From the NCBI GenBank assembly GCA_035295745.1, contig DATGIL010000041.1:1-28250 (forward strand): DNA of 28,250 nucleotides. Direction: 5' to 3'. A program made the translations under genes and the position numbers. Of this stretch, positions 1 to 8,098 are shown one piece after another; within the stretch, counting starts at the first letter, position 1, and each line of letters starts with the position of its first letter. Under the pieces are notes generated by a model that made no database searches, was not told where the DNA came from, and was given only the letters and a program-made list of their open reading frames with translations. The DNA comes from JAIQFL01 sp035295745. GTDB lineage: Bacteria > Acidobacteriota > Terriglobia > Bryobacterales > Bryobacteraceae.

Positions 1-122
1 CTCACCTGAACGGGAGTCTTCGAAGTGGCCAGCTTCGCATTTCTTACGATGTCGGCGATAGAGCTTGAGTGCCATTCAGCCTCAGCTATTCGAAACTAGG
101 CTGCATATTGCCAGCTAATGGC

Positions 123-140
123 CGTAAGTTATTGATTTTA
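123..140. repeat. direct repeat copy 1 (18 bp)
   Basis: CGTAAGTTATTGATTTTA, repeated exactly at 189-206, 66 bp away. The two copies flank the tRNA 3'-end-like remnant. AT-rich paired repeats next to a tRNA end suggest arms or duplicated ends of a recombination site. Confidence 0.6.
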
Positions 141-143
141 ACC

Positions 144-167
144 TGGCGGTGAGGGTGGGATTCGAAC
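144..167 (-). other. tRNA 3'-end-like remnant (possible att site)
   Basis: Read on the minus strand this is a T-loop-like GTTCGAATCCC followed by ACCCTCACCGCCA, which resembles the end of a class II tRNA such as tRNA-Ser, including the CCA. The bases 5' of the T-loop do not pair as a T-stem, and no anticodon or D arm can be found upstream, so it is not a complete tRNA. Short tRNA 3' ends of this kind are classic attachment-site cores for tyrosine integrases. No integrase gene lies in the window, so the att-site role is inferred. Confidence 0.45.
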
Positions 168-188
168 TCTGTCGGGCCATTGATAAAT

Positions 189-206
189 CGTAAGTTATTG
201 ATTTTA
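189..206. repeat. direct repeat copy 2 (18 bp)
   Basis: Exact second copy of the 18-mer at 123-140. It sits on the other side of the tRNA 3'-end-like remnant. Confidence 0.6.
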
Positions 207-662
207 GAACCTCGGAAAACGCGTAGAACTCATCGAAACATGATCTCATTACGAATTTATTACGAATTTTCCTAGCTGCAGCACCTTCAGTCGGGATCGC
301 CCGGACACGCCTCGCGGCGCGGTTCATCAGACGTAATTGAGGCGGTGTCCGCCTGACTATGCCTCATCATCCCTCATCGATTTCTGTGTCGCCCCAAGAT
401 TCCGGCGGTCCTCCGACATTCTCGCCCGCAAAAGTCCCACCCGATTACTAACAGCAAGGGAGCTTTCATCGAGCTATCAAGCGAACACCTCGTCATTCTC
501 TACCCGGCCAAAGTGACTCACGCCGTCTGGCTCCGAACAGCCTTCCGGCCCGAACCCGATCTGGGCAGAGTGTCGCATTGGTGAATGTGGAAAAGATCGG
601 ACCCTCAACCCGAGTCATGTCATCAACGCGTATCCTGTTGATCTTTAGTGGGCCTGCTGAGA

Positions 663-1046
663 TTACCTATGGCGACTACCTAACAGGAAGAGTGAGTGAG
701 CGGCAGCAAGAACCACGGCCGGGTCCTTGTCATTCAGGACTGCCTTTAGTTTCGGCGCCGACGATGCAGTTCCCATTGGACCAAGAGCGCGTGCGGCTTC
801 TGCCCTTACCTTCGCGTTCGGATCGATGAGTGCGCTCTCTGCCACATTTTGGGCTCTTGGGTTATGAGGAAGGAGCCGCAATGAGTGAACGGCGCTCGCT
901 CGCTTTGCGGCCTTCTTGTTCGTGAGGCCTTGTTGAAGAATCGGCCATGCCCTGGCGGCGGAAGCCTGAGACGCAGCTGAAGCCTCAGCCGGCAAGACTG
1001 CAGTTGCGGTCGCAAATATCGCGAATATCGCAGGAAGCTTGTTCAT
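663..1046 (-). CDS. secreted HEAT-repeat protein, probably truncated
   Basis: A 127-residue product with an N-terminal signal peptide (MNKLPAIFAIFATATAVLPAEASA) and about three HEAT/armadillo-like helical pairs, e.g. around DPNAKVRAEAARALG and DKDPAVVLAAAHSLFLLG. HEAT proteins are alpha-solenoid scaffolds for protein contacts, here presumably in the periplasm. The ATG overlaps the stop of the upstream outer membrane factor gene as ATGA, which fixes the start and implies translational coupling. Acidobacterial homologues that I recall are considerably longer, continuing past the LFLLG segment into a second HEAT block. This one stops right after it, at the border of the gene-poor flank, so a C-terminal truncation is likely. 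The role in the efflux operon is unknown. Confidence 0.75.
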   Translation of the reverse strand: MNKLPAIFAIFATATAVLPAEASAASQASAARAWPILQQGLTNKKAAKRASAVHSLRLLPHNPRAQNVAESALIDPNAKVRAEAARALGPMGTASSAPKLKAVLNDKDPAVVLAAAHSLFLLGSRHR

Positions 1047-2560
1047 TTCGTCATCCCTTTCGCCATTGCTGTCTGGATAGCTGCGTTTGAGATAGAACCA
1101 GGCGCCCCTGGGTTCGGGTTCGTTCCGGCCTGAGCAGGCACGCCAAGCCACCCGCCGCCGATTGCCTTGATCAGCACTACTGTCGCGACCATCTGCTGGC
1201 CGCTGATCTGAGTTAACACGCGCTGGTTTGCTAACAGCGCCGTTTGAGCGTAGACCACGTCCAGATAACTGACTAAGCCGCGGGTGTAACGGTTCGTCGC
1301 GACCTGCTCGGCCTTCTTTGCGTCATCGACCGCCGAGGTTTCCGACTGAGCTTCGCCGTGCAGAATACGCAGGGCTGCCAGTTGGTCTTCCACTTCCTGA
1401 TAGGCGGACAGCACGGTCTTCTGGTATTGCGCCAGCGACTCCCGATAGGCCGCGGCGGCCTGGTCAACTCCCGCGCGGGTACGGCCGCCATTGAACACAG
1501 GCGCTAGCGCCGATGCCCCCAGGGACGCGATGCCGTTGGCCCAGGTGAACAGGCTTGCCGGGCTGACGCTCTCAAAACCGGCGAGACCGGTGAGCGAAAT
1601 CTGTGGCAGATACGCCGCTTTCGCAACTCCGATTCTTGCGGACGCGGACGCCACGTAACGCTCAGCTTCGCCAATGTCCGGCCTCCGTGCCAGCAGATCG
1701 GCCGGGAGTCCAGGTGGAATTGCCGGCGGCGCACCGTCGAAGGGCGATTTGGCCAGTGAGAATTCCGAAGCGGGACGGCCAACCAATACAGCGATGGCGT
1801 GTTCCAGTTGTGCGCGCTGGACATCCAGCGCTTGAGCCTGGGCCTTGGTCTGATCGAGCAGAGTCCGCGCCTCCTCCACCTCAAGATCGCTTGCTAGTCC
1901 GCCGTTGAGACGGTTGGTCGTCAGGTCGAACGCCTGCTGGAGTTCCTGGATGGTGAGTTGCAGGACCTGCTCTTCGGCATCGTTCTCACGGAGACTGTAA
2001 TAGTCGATGGCAGTGCTGGCCTCCATCGACAGCTTCACGAACCGGAGATCGTCCGCCGATGCCTGCTCGAGCGCGCGAGCAGATTCGAGCGAACGCCGGA
2101 TCTTGCCCCACAAATCCACTTCGTAGCCGAGGGTCAGAGCGACCGGAATATCGTTATAGGTTGCGGCGAGACCGTTCGTATTCCCATTGTTCGGACGGTT
2201 CTGCGCCTCTCGCGTGCGGGAGACGCCGGCGCCCGCGCCGATTGTGGGAAAAAGAAAGGACCGCGCATATTTCGTTCCGGCTTCCGCCTGGTCGAAACGG
2301 GCGACCGCCGCCCGAATATCGAGGTTCGCTGACGCGACCTGGGTTTCAAGGCCATCCAGCACCGGGTCTTGGAAAACCCGCCACCAGTCGCTGTAAGCCA
2401 CGGCCGGCGTTTTGACCTCTGGTGGTGTCGAAGAGGTCGTCTCCTTGAATTGCGGCGGCACGGGCACAGCGGGACGTTTGTAGTTGGGGCCGACGGCGCA
2501 GCCGGCGAGAAAGACTAGTGAAACTGCTAACGCAGATAAGGGCAATTGTTTTGGATTCAT
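1043..2560 (-). CDS. RND efflux outer membrane factor (TolC/OprM/NodT family lipoprotein), system 1
   Basis: A 505-residue outer membrane channel of the TolC superfamily that would complete the tripartite pump encoded just upstream, exporting substrates across the outer membrane. It starts with a lipoprotein signal peptide ending in the lipobox LAGC, followed by the family hallmark AVGPNYKRP. Two OEP repeats follow, with typical segments such as LGYEVDLWGKIRRSLE, LPADLLARRPDIGEAER and TRYTRGLVSYLDVVYAQTALL. The C-terminal 30 or so residues after KAIGGGW are a low-complexity Gly/Pro/Asn/Ala tail. The ATG lies 7 bp downstream of the adaptor stop, with an AGGAAAG/TAGG-type ribosome binding region. 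The stop overlaps the next start as ATGA. Substrate cannot be predicted. Confidence 0.93.
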   Translation of the reverse strand: MNPKQLPLSALAVSLVFLAGCAVGPNYKRPAVPVPPQFKETTSSTPPEVKTPAVAYSDWWRVFQDPVLDGLETQVASANLDIRAAVARFDQAEAGTKYARSFLFPTIGAGAGVSRTREAQNRPNNGNTNGLAATYNDIPVALTLGYEVDLWGKIRRSLESARALEQASADDLRFVKLSMEASTAIDYYSLRENDAEEQVLQLTIQELQQAFDLTTNRLNGGLASDLEVEEARTLLDQTKAQAQALDVQRAQLEHAIAVLVGRPASEFSLAKSPFDGAPPAIPPGLPADLLARRPDIGEAERYVASASARIGVAKAAYLPQISLTGLAGFESVSPASLFTWANGIASLGASALAPVFNGGRTRAGVDQAAAAYRESLAQYQKTVLSAYQEVEDQLAALRILHGEAQSETSAVDDAKKAEQVATNRYTRGLVSYLDVVYAQTALLANQRVLTQISGQQMVATVVLIKAIGGGWLGVPAQAGTNPNPGAPGSISNAAIQTAMAKGMTK

Positions 2561-2567
2561 GATCGGC

Positions 2568-3776
2568 CTACTTTCCTGAGTTGCTCGCGACCGTGACCTG
2601 CATGCCGCCAGTGAGCGAATCCGGAGGGTTCGCTACGACCGCATCCGTCGGACTCACGCCGCTGAGAATTTCCACCGTATCGCCGAAATCGCGTCCAAGA
2701 GTGATTTTCCGCAACTCGATCCGGTTCCCAGCGTCGACAATCGCAACCTGCGGACCGGCCGCTTGGAATAGGATCGAACTATTGGGCAGCACCAGCGGAA
2801 CCACCCCACGAGGGACTTTGAAATGAATATTCGCGTAAGCGCCGGGCAGTAATTTCCCCGACGGGTTGGGCACGTCCACCTCAACAAGGAGCGTCCTTGA
2901 CGCCGGGTCGATAGCGTTACTGGTGCGGGTGACGCGCCCGCTAAACTTCTTGCCGGGAAGCTCGGTGAGATCCATGGAAGTGCTCGCGCCATCGGCGATC
3001 TGCTCGCTGTATTCTTCCGGCACGTGGACGAACACGCGAATGGTGCTGATCTGAGAGACGCGGAAAAGTTCGCGGCCGGTGCCGTCGTTGCCGGCGTTGA
3101 TCAGATCTCCAAAATCGGTCTTCCTCTCCGTGATCACGCCATCGAAGGGCGCATAGACTTTTTCGAAACCTTGCATCTGCTCCAGCCGGCCCACGTTTGC
3201 GGTGGCGGCCTCCGCGTTGGCCCGTTGCGCGGCCAGGTTCTGGTTGTTCTGATCCACCTCCTGCTGCGATACCGACTTCGTCTGGATCAGATCCTGATAG
3301 CGGGCGGCGGTGATTTTGGCAAGTTCGAGATTCGCCTCGGTCTGATTGAGCATGGCGCGAGCCTGACTCAATTGCTGGTCCACATCCGGGGCGTCGATTT
3401 CGGCCAACAGATCTCCTTTCCACACGTGTGTTCCGATATCGGCGTACCAGGTCCGCACATAACCGTTCACACGCGCATACACGGGCGTTTCCGAATAGGC
3501 TTGCGTCATTCCGGGCAGCGTGATGGAGGAGACGGGCTCGCCCCGAGACGCGTGCAGTACGCTGACGGTCTCGTTTGCCAACGCCTGGGTGGCGCTCGCT
3601 AGCTTTTGGCTGCTTGTCTCGCGCGCCTTCACGGTGAAGAATGCGCCGATCAGAAGCGGAGCGGGAATCAACAAGAACCAGAGTAGACGCGAGGCGCGCG
3701 CTCGAGCCCTAGTGCTGGACGATGACGGAGCTGGGTTCTGAGAATTGTTTTGAGACGTTTCGAGTAATTCTTTCAT
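2568..3776 (-). CDS. RND efflux periplasmic adaptor (membrane fusion protein, HlyD/AcrA family), system 1
   Basis: A 402-residue adaptor joining the inner-membrane pump to the outer membrane channel. It has one N-terminal membrane segment (about residues 32-48), a barrel-sandwich/lipoyl half around VYARVNGYVRTWYADIGTHVWKGDLLAEID, an alpha-helical hairpin (QLSQARAMLNQTEANLELAK ... QNLAAQRANAEAATANVGRLEQ), the second lipoyl half at VYAPFDGVITERKTDFGDLINAG, then beta-barrel and membrane-proximal domains. I chose the ATG at 3776 over one at 3797 because GTGAGGA sits a few bases before it and the longer form would overlap the pump stop. The second adaptor in this window (18130-19338) has the same length and many shared segments, so they are paralogues. 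Confidence 0.93.
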   Translation of the reverse strand: MKELLETSQNNSQNPAPSSSSTRARARASRLLWFLLIPAPLLIGAFFTVKARETSSQKLASATQALANETVSVLHASRGEPVSSITLPGMTQAYSETPVYARVNGYVRTWYADIGTHVWKGDLLAEIDAPDVDQQLSQARAMLNQTEANLELAKITAARYQDLIQTKSVSQQEVDQNNQNLAAQRANAEAATANVGRLEQMQGFEKVYAPFDGVITERKTDFGDLINAGNDGTGRELFRVSQISTIRVFVHVPEEYSEQIADGASTSMDLTELPGKKFSGRVTRTSNAIDPASRTLLVEVDVPNPSGKLLPGAYANIHFKVPRGVVPLVLPNSSILFQAAGPQVAIVDAGNRIELRKITLGRDFGDTVEILSGVSPTDAVVANPPDSLTGGMQVTVASNSGK

Positions 3777-3783
3777 GATGTCC

Positions 3784-6700
3784 TCACGAATTGACATGGT
3801 TAGCCGGTGTGAAATGCCGGCGCACGATCGAGAAAACGACGGGAACGAAGAACAGTGTGGCGACGGTGGCGAATAGGAGCCCGCCGATCACCGCGCGGCC
3901 GAGCGGCGCGTTTTGTTCGCCGCCTTCGCCGAGACTGAGAGCCATCGGCACCATGCCGAAGATCATGGCGAGCGCGGTCATCATCACTGGTCTGAGCCGC
4001 GTCGATCCTGCTTCGAGCGCCGCCTTGGCGGAGTCCTTGAGCTCAGCGAGCTTCTCGTTCGCGAAGGTGATGACCAGGACGCTGTTCGCGGTGGCGACTC
4101 CCATGCTCATGACGGTTCCCATCAGCGCGGGCACGCTCAACGTAGTTCGCGTGAGGAACAACATCCACGCGATCCCGGCCAATGCCCCTGGCAAAGCTGT
4201 GATCACGATAAACGCTTCGGTCCACGACTGGAAATTGACGACGATGAGCAGATACACGAGGGCAATGGCGAAAGCCAGTCCGGCGATTAGTCCGATGAAG
4301 GAGGAATGCATGGTCGCCACCTGGCCGCGCGTAACGAGCGCGCTGCCGCGGGGCAATTGCCGCTGCGCAGCGGCCGTGATTCGAGCGATGTCGGAAGCTG
4401 CGCCACCGAGGTCGCGACCCTGCACGCTGGCGTAAACGTCGATCACCGGCTGCACGTTGTAATGGCTGACCACCGCCGGCTCGGCAGTCGCTGTCATCGA
4501 GGTCAGATTGTCCAAAAGCTGCGGTGTGGGAGCCGTGGAGGAGTTGACGGGAATGTTCCGCAACGCATCCACAGAATCCAGTTTGTACTGCGGCGTCTGC
4601 ACGGCAATGTTGTAGGCGACGCCATTTTGCGAAAGCCAGAAGTTCGGGCTCGTCTGAAAGCTGGAACTCAATGACACAAGCGCATTGTTGGCCACATCGC
4701 GCTCGTTGAGCCCAACCTGCTGGGTGCGCACCCGATCTACGTCGAACTGGATTCTCGGTTGATCGAGTAACTGGTATACATGGACATCAACGGCTCCGGG
4801 AACCTTGCGTATTTTTTCAACCATCGACGCGGCCACGGCAAAATTGTCGGGGACGTCGCTACCGATCACTTGAATGTCGATGGGCGCCGGAAGACCGAAG
4901 TTCAGAATCTGACTCACGATGTCGGCAGGCTGGAAGTAGAAGGTCGTGCCGGGGAACTCTTTTGGCAGCGCGTCGCGCAACTGCGCAACATATTCATCGG
5001 TTGGCTGGTGCCTGGCTGCGAGCGACACCAGAATCTCGGCATCGGCGTTCCCTATAACGCCACTGTTGCTGTAAGAGAGGTTGATGCCGCTAACGGGCAG
5101 GCCAATATTATCGAGGATGCTACCCATTTCCGATGACGGAACGTGGGCGCGGATGGCCCGTTCCACCTGATCGGTAATGCGCGCGGTTTCTTCAATTCTT
5201 GTGCCGGTCTTCGCCCGCAAGTGGAGGCGGAACTCGCCCGCGTCCACCGACGGAAAGAAATCCTGGCCCAGATGGGTAAAGAGCAGGAGACTGCCCACGC
5301 AAAAGATGAGGAAGCCTCCGGCGAATATTACGCTGTGATCGAGGCAGACCTGGAGCAGATTCGCATAGGCATTCCGGATCGCTTCAAACCCATGCTCAAA
5401 ACCGGAATGCAGACGAATAAAGATGCCGTGGCGCCCTTCGCGTTCCCGCCTTTCCCGGTTCTCGCGCTCGTGGCCCAGCAAGTACATGACGAGGGTCGGA
5501 ATAATCGTCCGCGAAAAGAAATACGATGCGAGCAATGCGAAGACGACCGCTTCCGCCAGGGGTACGAACAGGAAGCGCGCGACGCCCGTCAGAAAGAACA
5601 TGGGAACGAAAACGATGCTGATCGAGAGCGTCGAGACAAACGCAGGAACCGCGATTTGTTGCGCGCCGTCGAGAATTGCATGGTGCAGTTCCTTTCCCGT
5701 TCCTAACTGGCGCTCGACATTCTCAATTTCCACGGTGGCATCGTCGACCAGGATTCCCACGGCGAGCGCGAGGCCGCCCAGAGTCATGATGTTGATGGTC
5801 TCGCCCAAAGCGCTCAGGATCAGCAGCGAAGTCAGAATGGAAAGAGGAATCGAAATGGTAATGATCAGCGTGCTCCGCCAACTACCAAGGAACAGCAGAA
5901 TCATGAGCGACGTCAGACAGGCGGCAATGCCCGCTTCGCGCAACACGCCCGTCAGCGAAGCACGCACGAATACGGACTGATCGAACAACGGCTTAATCTT
6001 AAGCTGCGCAGGGAGCGTCGACGCGATTTTTGGAAGCGCCTTGTAAATGTCGGAAACAATCGACAACGTGGAAGCGTTGCCCGATTTTTGAACCGTGAGC
6101 AGAACACCGCGCTGGCCGTCTTGGCGGACGATATTCGTCTGAACCGCGTAGCCGTCGCGTACGTTGGCAACGTCGCGGATGTATATCGTGCCTCCGTTCG
6201 CGACCTTAACGGGAAGATCGTTCAAGCTCTGAACCACCGAGGGAGTGCCGTTCAGGGCCACGTTGTATTCTGTGCGACCTATCTTGGCCGTGCCGGATGG
6301 CAGAATCACATTCTGCGCATTGACGGCGTTGACGACGTCCATCGGGGACAATCCCTTCGCCATCAGTTGGTGCGAGTCGATATCCACCATCACCTGGCGA
6401 ACTTTTCCACCATAGGGGAGAGGCACGGCCGCCCCTTGGATAGTGGCTAGTTGGGGCCGGATGAAATTCACGCCGAGGTCATTGAGCTGCTGTTCCGTGA
6501 GCCCCTTGCCGCCTAACCCGAGCTGCACGATCGGGACCGAGGACGCGTTGTAACTGAGCACTAGCGGTGGCGTGATGCCGGGAGGGAACTGCTTCAGTCC
6601 CACCTCGGACTCGGCGATGACCGCGGAGATAGCGCCGTTGATATCGGCAGTGGGCTGGAGAAATACTTTCACCACCGCCACGCCATTCAAGGATTGCGAC

Positions 6701-6945
6701 TCGATGTGCTCAATCCCGTTGACGGTCGTGGTAAGGGATCGCTCGAAAATAGAGACAATGCGGCTCGACATTTCCGACGGCACCAGCCCGGTGTATGTCC
6801 AGATGACGCTGATCACCGGAATGTTGATCGCGGGAAAGATATCTACAGGCGTACGCAGCAGCATTACGGGGCTGATCAGGAACAATAAGAGCGCCAGCAC
6901 AATGAATGTGTACGGGCGCCGCAGGGCGAGTTTGACAATCCACAT
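3784..6945 (-). CDS. RND efflux pump permease (AcrB/MdtB-like, HAE1-type), system 1
   Basis: A 1053-residue inner-membrane proton/drug antiporter, full length for the family. It begins MWIVKLALRRPYTFIV and has the first membrane helix, a large periplasmic porter loop, TM2-6, a second porter loop and TM8-12. TM4 carries GGLALAVGILVDDATVEIENVE with the acidic pair D401/D402 that serves proton relay in this family. The C-terminal motif GEGGEQNAPLGRAVIGGLLFAT is also typical. The start has GAGAGG just upstream and lies 12 bp after the DoxX-like stop. The encoded operon supplies all three pump parts. The substrate could be drugs, dyes, solvents or a native metabolite. It aligns without gaps to the second pump (14984-18121) over roughly the first 400 residues. 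Confidence 0.95.
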   Translation of the reverse strand: MWIVKLALRRPYTFIVLALLLFLISPVMLLRTPVDIFPAINIPVISVIWTYTGLVPSEMSSRIVSIFERSLTTTVNGIEHIESQSLNGVAVVKVFLQPTADINGAISAVIAESEVGLKQFPPGITPPLVLSYNASSVPIVQLGLGGKGLTEQQLNDLGVNFIRPQLATIQGAAVPLPYGGKVRQVMVDIDSHQLMAKGLSPMDVVNAVNAQNVILPSGTAKIGRTEYNVALNGTPSVVQSLNDLPVKVANGGTIYIRDVANVRDGYAVQTNIVRQDGQRGVLLTVQKSGNASTLSIVSDIYKALPKIASTLPAQLKIKPLFDQSVFVRASLTGVLREAGIAACLTSLMILLFLGSWRSTLIITISIPLSILTSLLILSALGETINIMTLGGLALAVGILVDDATVEIENVERQLGTGKELHHAILDGAQQIAVPAFVSTLSISIVFVPMFFLTGVARFLFVPLAEAVVFALLASYFFSRTIIPTLVMYLLGHERENRERREREGRHGIFIRLHSGFEHGFEAIRNAYANLLQVCLDHSVIFAGGFLIFCVGSLLLFTHLGQDFFPSVDAGEFRLHLRAKTGTRIEETARITDQVERAIRAHVPSSEMGSILDNIGLPVSGINLSYSNSGVIGNADAEILVSLAARHQPTDEYVAQLRDALPKEFPGTTFYFQPADIVSQILNFGLPAPIDIQVIGSDVPDNFAVAASMVEKIRKVPGAVDVHVYQLLDQPRIQFDVDRVRTQQVGLNERDVANNALVSLSSSFQTSPNFWLSQNGVAYNIAVQTPQYKLDSVDALRNIPVNSSTAPTPQLLDNLTSMTATAEPAVVSHYNVQPVIDVYASVQGRDLGGAASDIARITAAAQRQLPRGSALVTRGQVATMHSSFIGLIAGLAFAIALVYLLIVVNFQSWTEAFIVITALPGALAGIAWMLFLTRTTLSVPALMGTVMSMGVATANSVLVITFANEKLAELKDSAKAALEAGSTRLRPVMMTALAMIFGMVPMALSLGEGGEQNAPLGRAVIGGLLFATVATLFFVPVVFSIVRRHFTPANHVNS

Positions 6946-6957
6946 AAGAACCTCTCG

Positions 6958-7362
6958 TTAATTCTTCGTACTCGAAGAAATGTTGATGCTCCTCCAGCCC
7001 GATAATCTGGCGTCCAGGGAATAACCACCTGGACCAAGTAAGGCAATCGAAGCGCAGAGCAGCAGTTGTAAGAGCAAATAAAACCAGCTTTGGCCGGAGA
7101 AGCCGGAGTACTGTTCCGATGCCAGGAGCAGTCCCGAGCTGGCGATCACCACAAGTGACGTCCGCAGACCAAACACCAGCAGGACCGCCAGTGCGGCGAG
7201 CAAAACGCCGATGACAATCTGGATCGTCGATTCCGCGGGCGGCGAGATCGCGATCCAGTGAGAAACGCCATCCCGCGTCAGCCAGGATCCGATAGCGATC
7301 CTGAGTAACAACAGGGCGAGTCCGACAACGCCACCGGGGTACTGGGAATATAGCCTGTCCAT
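6958..7362 (-). CDS. DoxX-like small integral membrane protein
   Basis: A 134-residue protein with four predicted membrane helices, matching the DoxX/DoxD-like family pattern: an N-terminal LALLLLRIAIGSWLTRDG, then helices around IQIVIGVLLAALAVLLVFGL, TSLVVIASSGLLLA and SWFYLLLQLLLCASIALLGPGGYSLDARLSG. The family's molecular activity is poorly defined; some members relate to thiosulfate or redox metabolism. It lies between the response regulator (106 bp upstream) and the pump gene (12 bp downstream), so it probably heads the efflux operon proper or continues the sensor-regulator transcript. A short GGGA precedes the ATG. The call is firm at family level only. Confidence 0.82.
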   Translation of the reverse strand: MDRLYSQYPGGVVGLALLLLRIAIGSWLTRDGVSHWIAISPPAESTIQIVIGVLLAALAVLLVFGLRTSLVVIASSGLLLASEQYSGFSGQSWFYLLLQLLLCASIALLGPGGYSLDARLSGWRSINISSSTKN

Positions 7363-7468
7363 TACGTTCCCAGAATATGGAGTTCGTGCTTTCGGGCAAA
7401 CGACAAAGCGGGTGCTTCGGAGACTACTCTTTCGGGTGTATTTTGGGGCGTCCGTTTCGGGATGTGGG
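7363..7468 (-). other. spacer between response regulator and DoxX/RND operon
   Basis: This 106-bp gap is the only sizeable one in the 10-kb minus-strand block. I see no clear terminator hairpin and no good -35/-10 pair, so read-through from the sensor/regulator genes is plausible. A regulator-dependent promoter with poor core elements is also possible here. Confidence 0.4.
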
Positions 7469-8098
7469 CTACAAATGGAGTATGCCGCGCCGCAGCGCGA
7501 TGGTGACGGCTTCGGTGCGATCGCTGGCGCCCAGCTTCGAGAGAAGGTTCCGGACGTGCATTTTGATAGTGTCTTCAGCTACGGACAACTCCGCCGCGAT
7601 CTCTTTGTTGCGCTTTCCGGCAGAGACAAATTGCAGCACCTCGAGTTCGCGCGGGCTAAGTTGATCGTCCGAGACATGCTCGGCGAGGGTCTGGGCCAGT
7701 GCCGCCGGGATGCGGCGCTTCCCCGCGTGGACCGTGCGGATGACGTCCAGAAGTTCCTCGCGGACCATGCCTTTGGCAACGTATCCCTGCGCGCCGGCAT
7801 CCATGGCCTCTCGAATATCGGCATCGCCTTCGTAGGAGCTGAGAACAACAACTTTAGCGTTCGGGAACTCGGATCGGATGGCGCGGATCGCGTCGAAACC
7901 GCTCATATCCGCGAGGCGAAGGTCCATGAGCGTGATATCGGGCCGAACCTTTTGATACTGTTCCAGTGCCTCCCGGCCGGTTGAAGCAGAGGCCACTAGC
8001 GCCATATCGGACTGCAAATTGAGGATTGCGCCGATCCCATCGCGGACAACCACGTGATCATCAACGCAAAGAATGCGGATTTTGCGTGCGTCGCTCAT
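7469..8098 (-). CDS. NarL/FixJ-family response regulator (partner of the propeller kinase)
   Basis: A 209-residue transcription factor. The receiver domain (about 7-125) has the acidic pocket D13/D14, phosphoacceptor D59 (ITLMDL) and conserved K109 (YVAKG). A LuxR-type helix-turn-helix follows at about 143-205 (LSPRELEVLQFVSAGKRNKEIAAELSVAEDTIKMHVRNLLSKL). Its ATG overlaps the kinase stop codon as ATGA, so the two are translationally coupled and surely form a pair. The efflux genes follow on the same strand, which makes them the likely target. No direct operator can be identified by eye. Confidence 0.95.
   Translation of the reverse strand: MSDARKIRILCVDDHVVVRDGIGAILNLQSDMALVASASTGREALEQYQKVRPDITLMDLRLADMSGFDAIRAIRSEFPNAKVVVLSSYEGDADIREAMDAGAQGYVAKGMVREELLDVIRTVHAGKRRIPAALAQTLAEHVSDDQLSPRELEVLQFVSAGKRNKEIAAELSVAEDTIKMHVRNLLSKLGASDRTEAVTIALRRGILHL

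Larger units (their letters stand above)
1..662. other. gene-poor left flank
   Basis: I see no convincing coding sequence here. The open frames present are short, have no recognisable family and no good ribosome binding site. The stretch holds a tRNA 3'-end-like remnant (144-167), an 18-bp direct repeat (123-140 and 189-206) and two ACGAAT motifs 11 bp apart (251 and 262). It directly follows, in the minus-strand direction, a HEAT-repeat gene that seems cut short, so it may be a recombination junction or the edge of an inserted element. That reading is inference. Confidence 0.5.

Noticed and set aside
100..230. Complete tRNA gene on the minus strand
   Set aside because: Only the T-loop onward and CCA end are present. 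No T-stem 5' strand, anticodon arm or D arm can be built.
115..327. 70-residue minus-strand open frame
   Set aside because: It runs through both copies of the 18-bp repeat and the ACGAAT pair, has no ribosome binding site or family, and is better explained as non-coding.
578..829. 83-residue plus-strand open frame overlapping the HEAT gene
   Set aside because: Antisense to a gene with a signal peptide and HEAT pattern, with no recognisable domain of its own.
3784..3791. ATTCGTGA motif between pump 1 and adaptor 1 as an operator
   Set aside because: It is formed by the last codons and stop of the pump gene plus the adaptor ribosome binding site, so coincidence is the simpler explanation.
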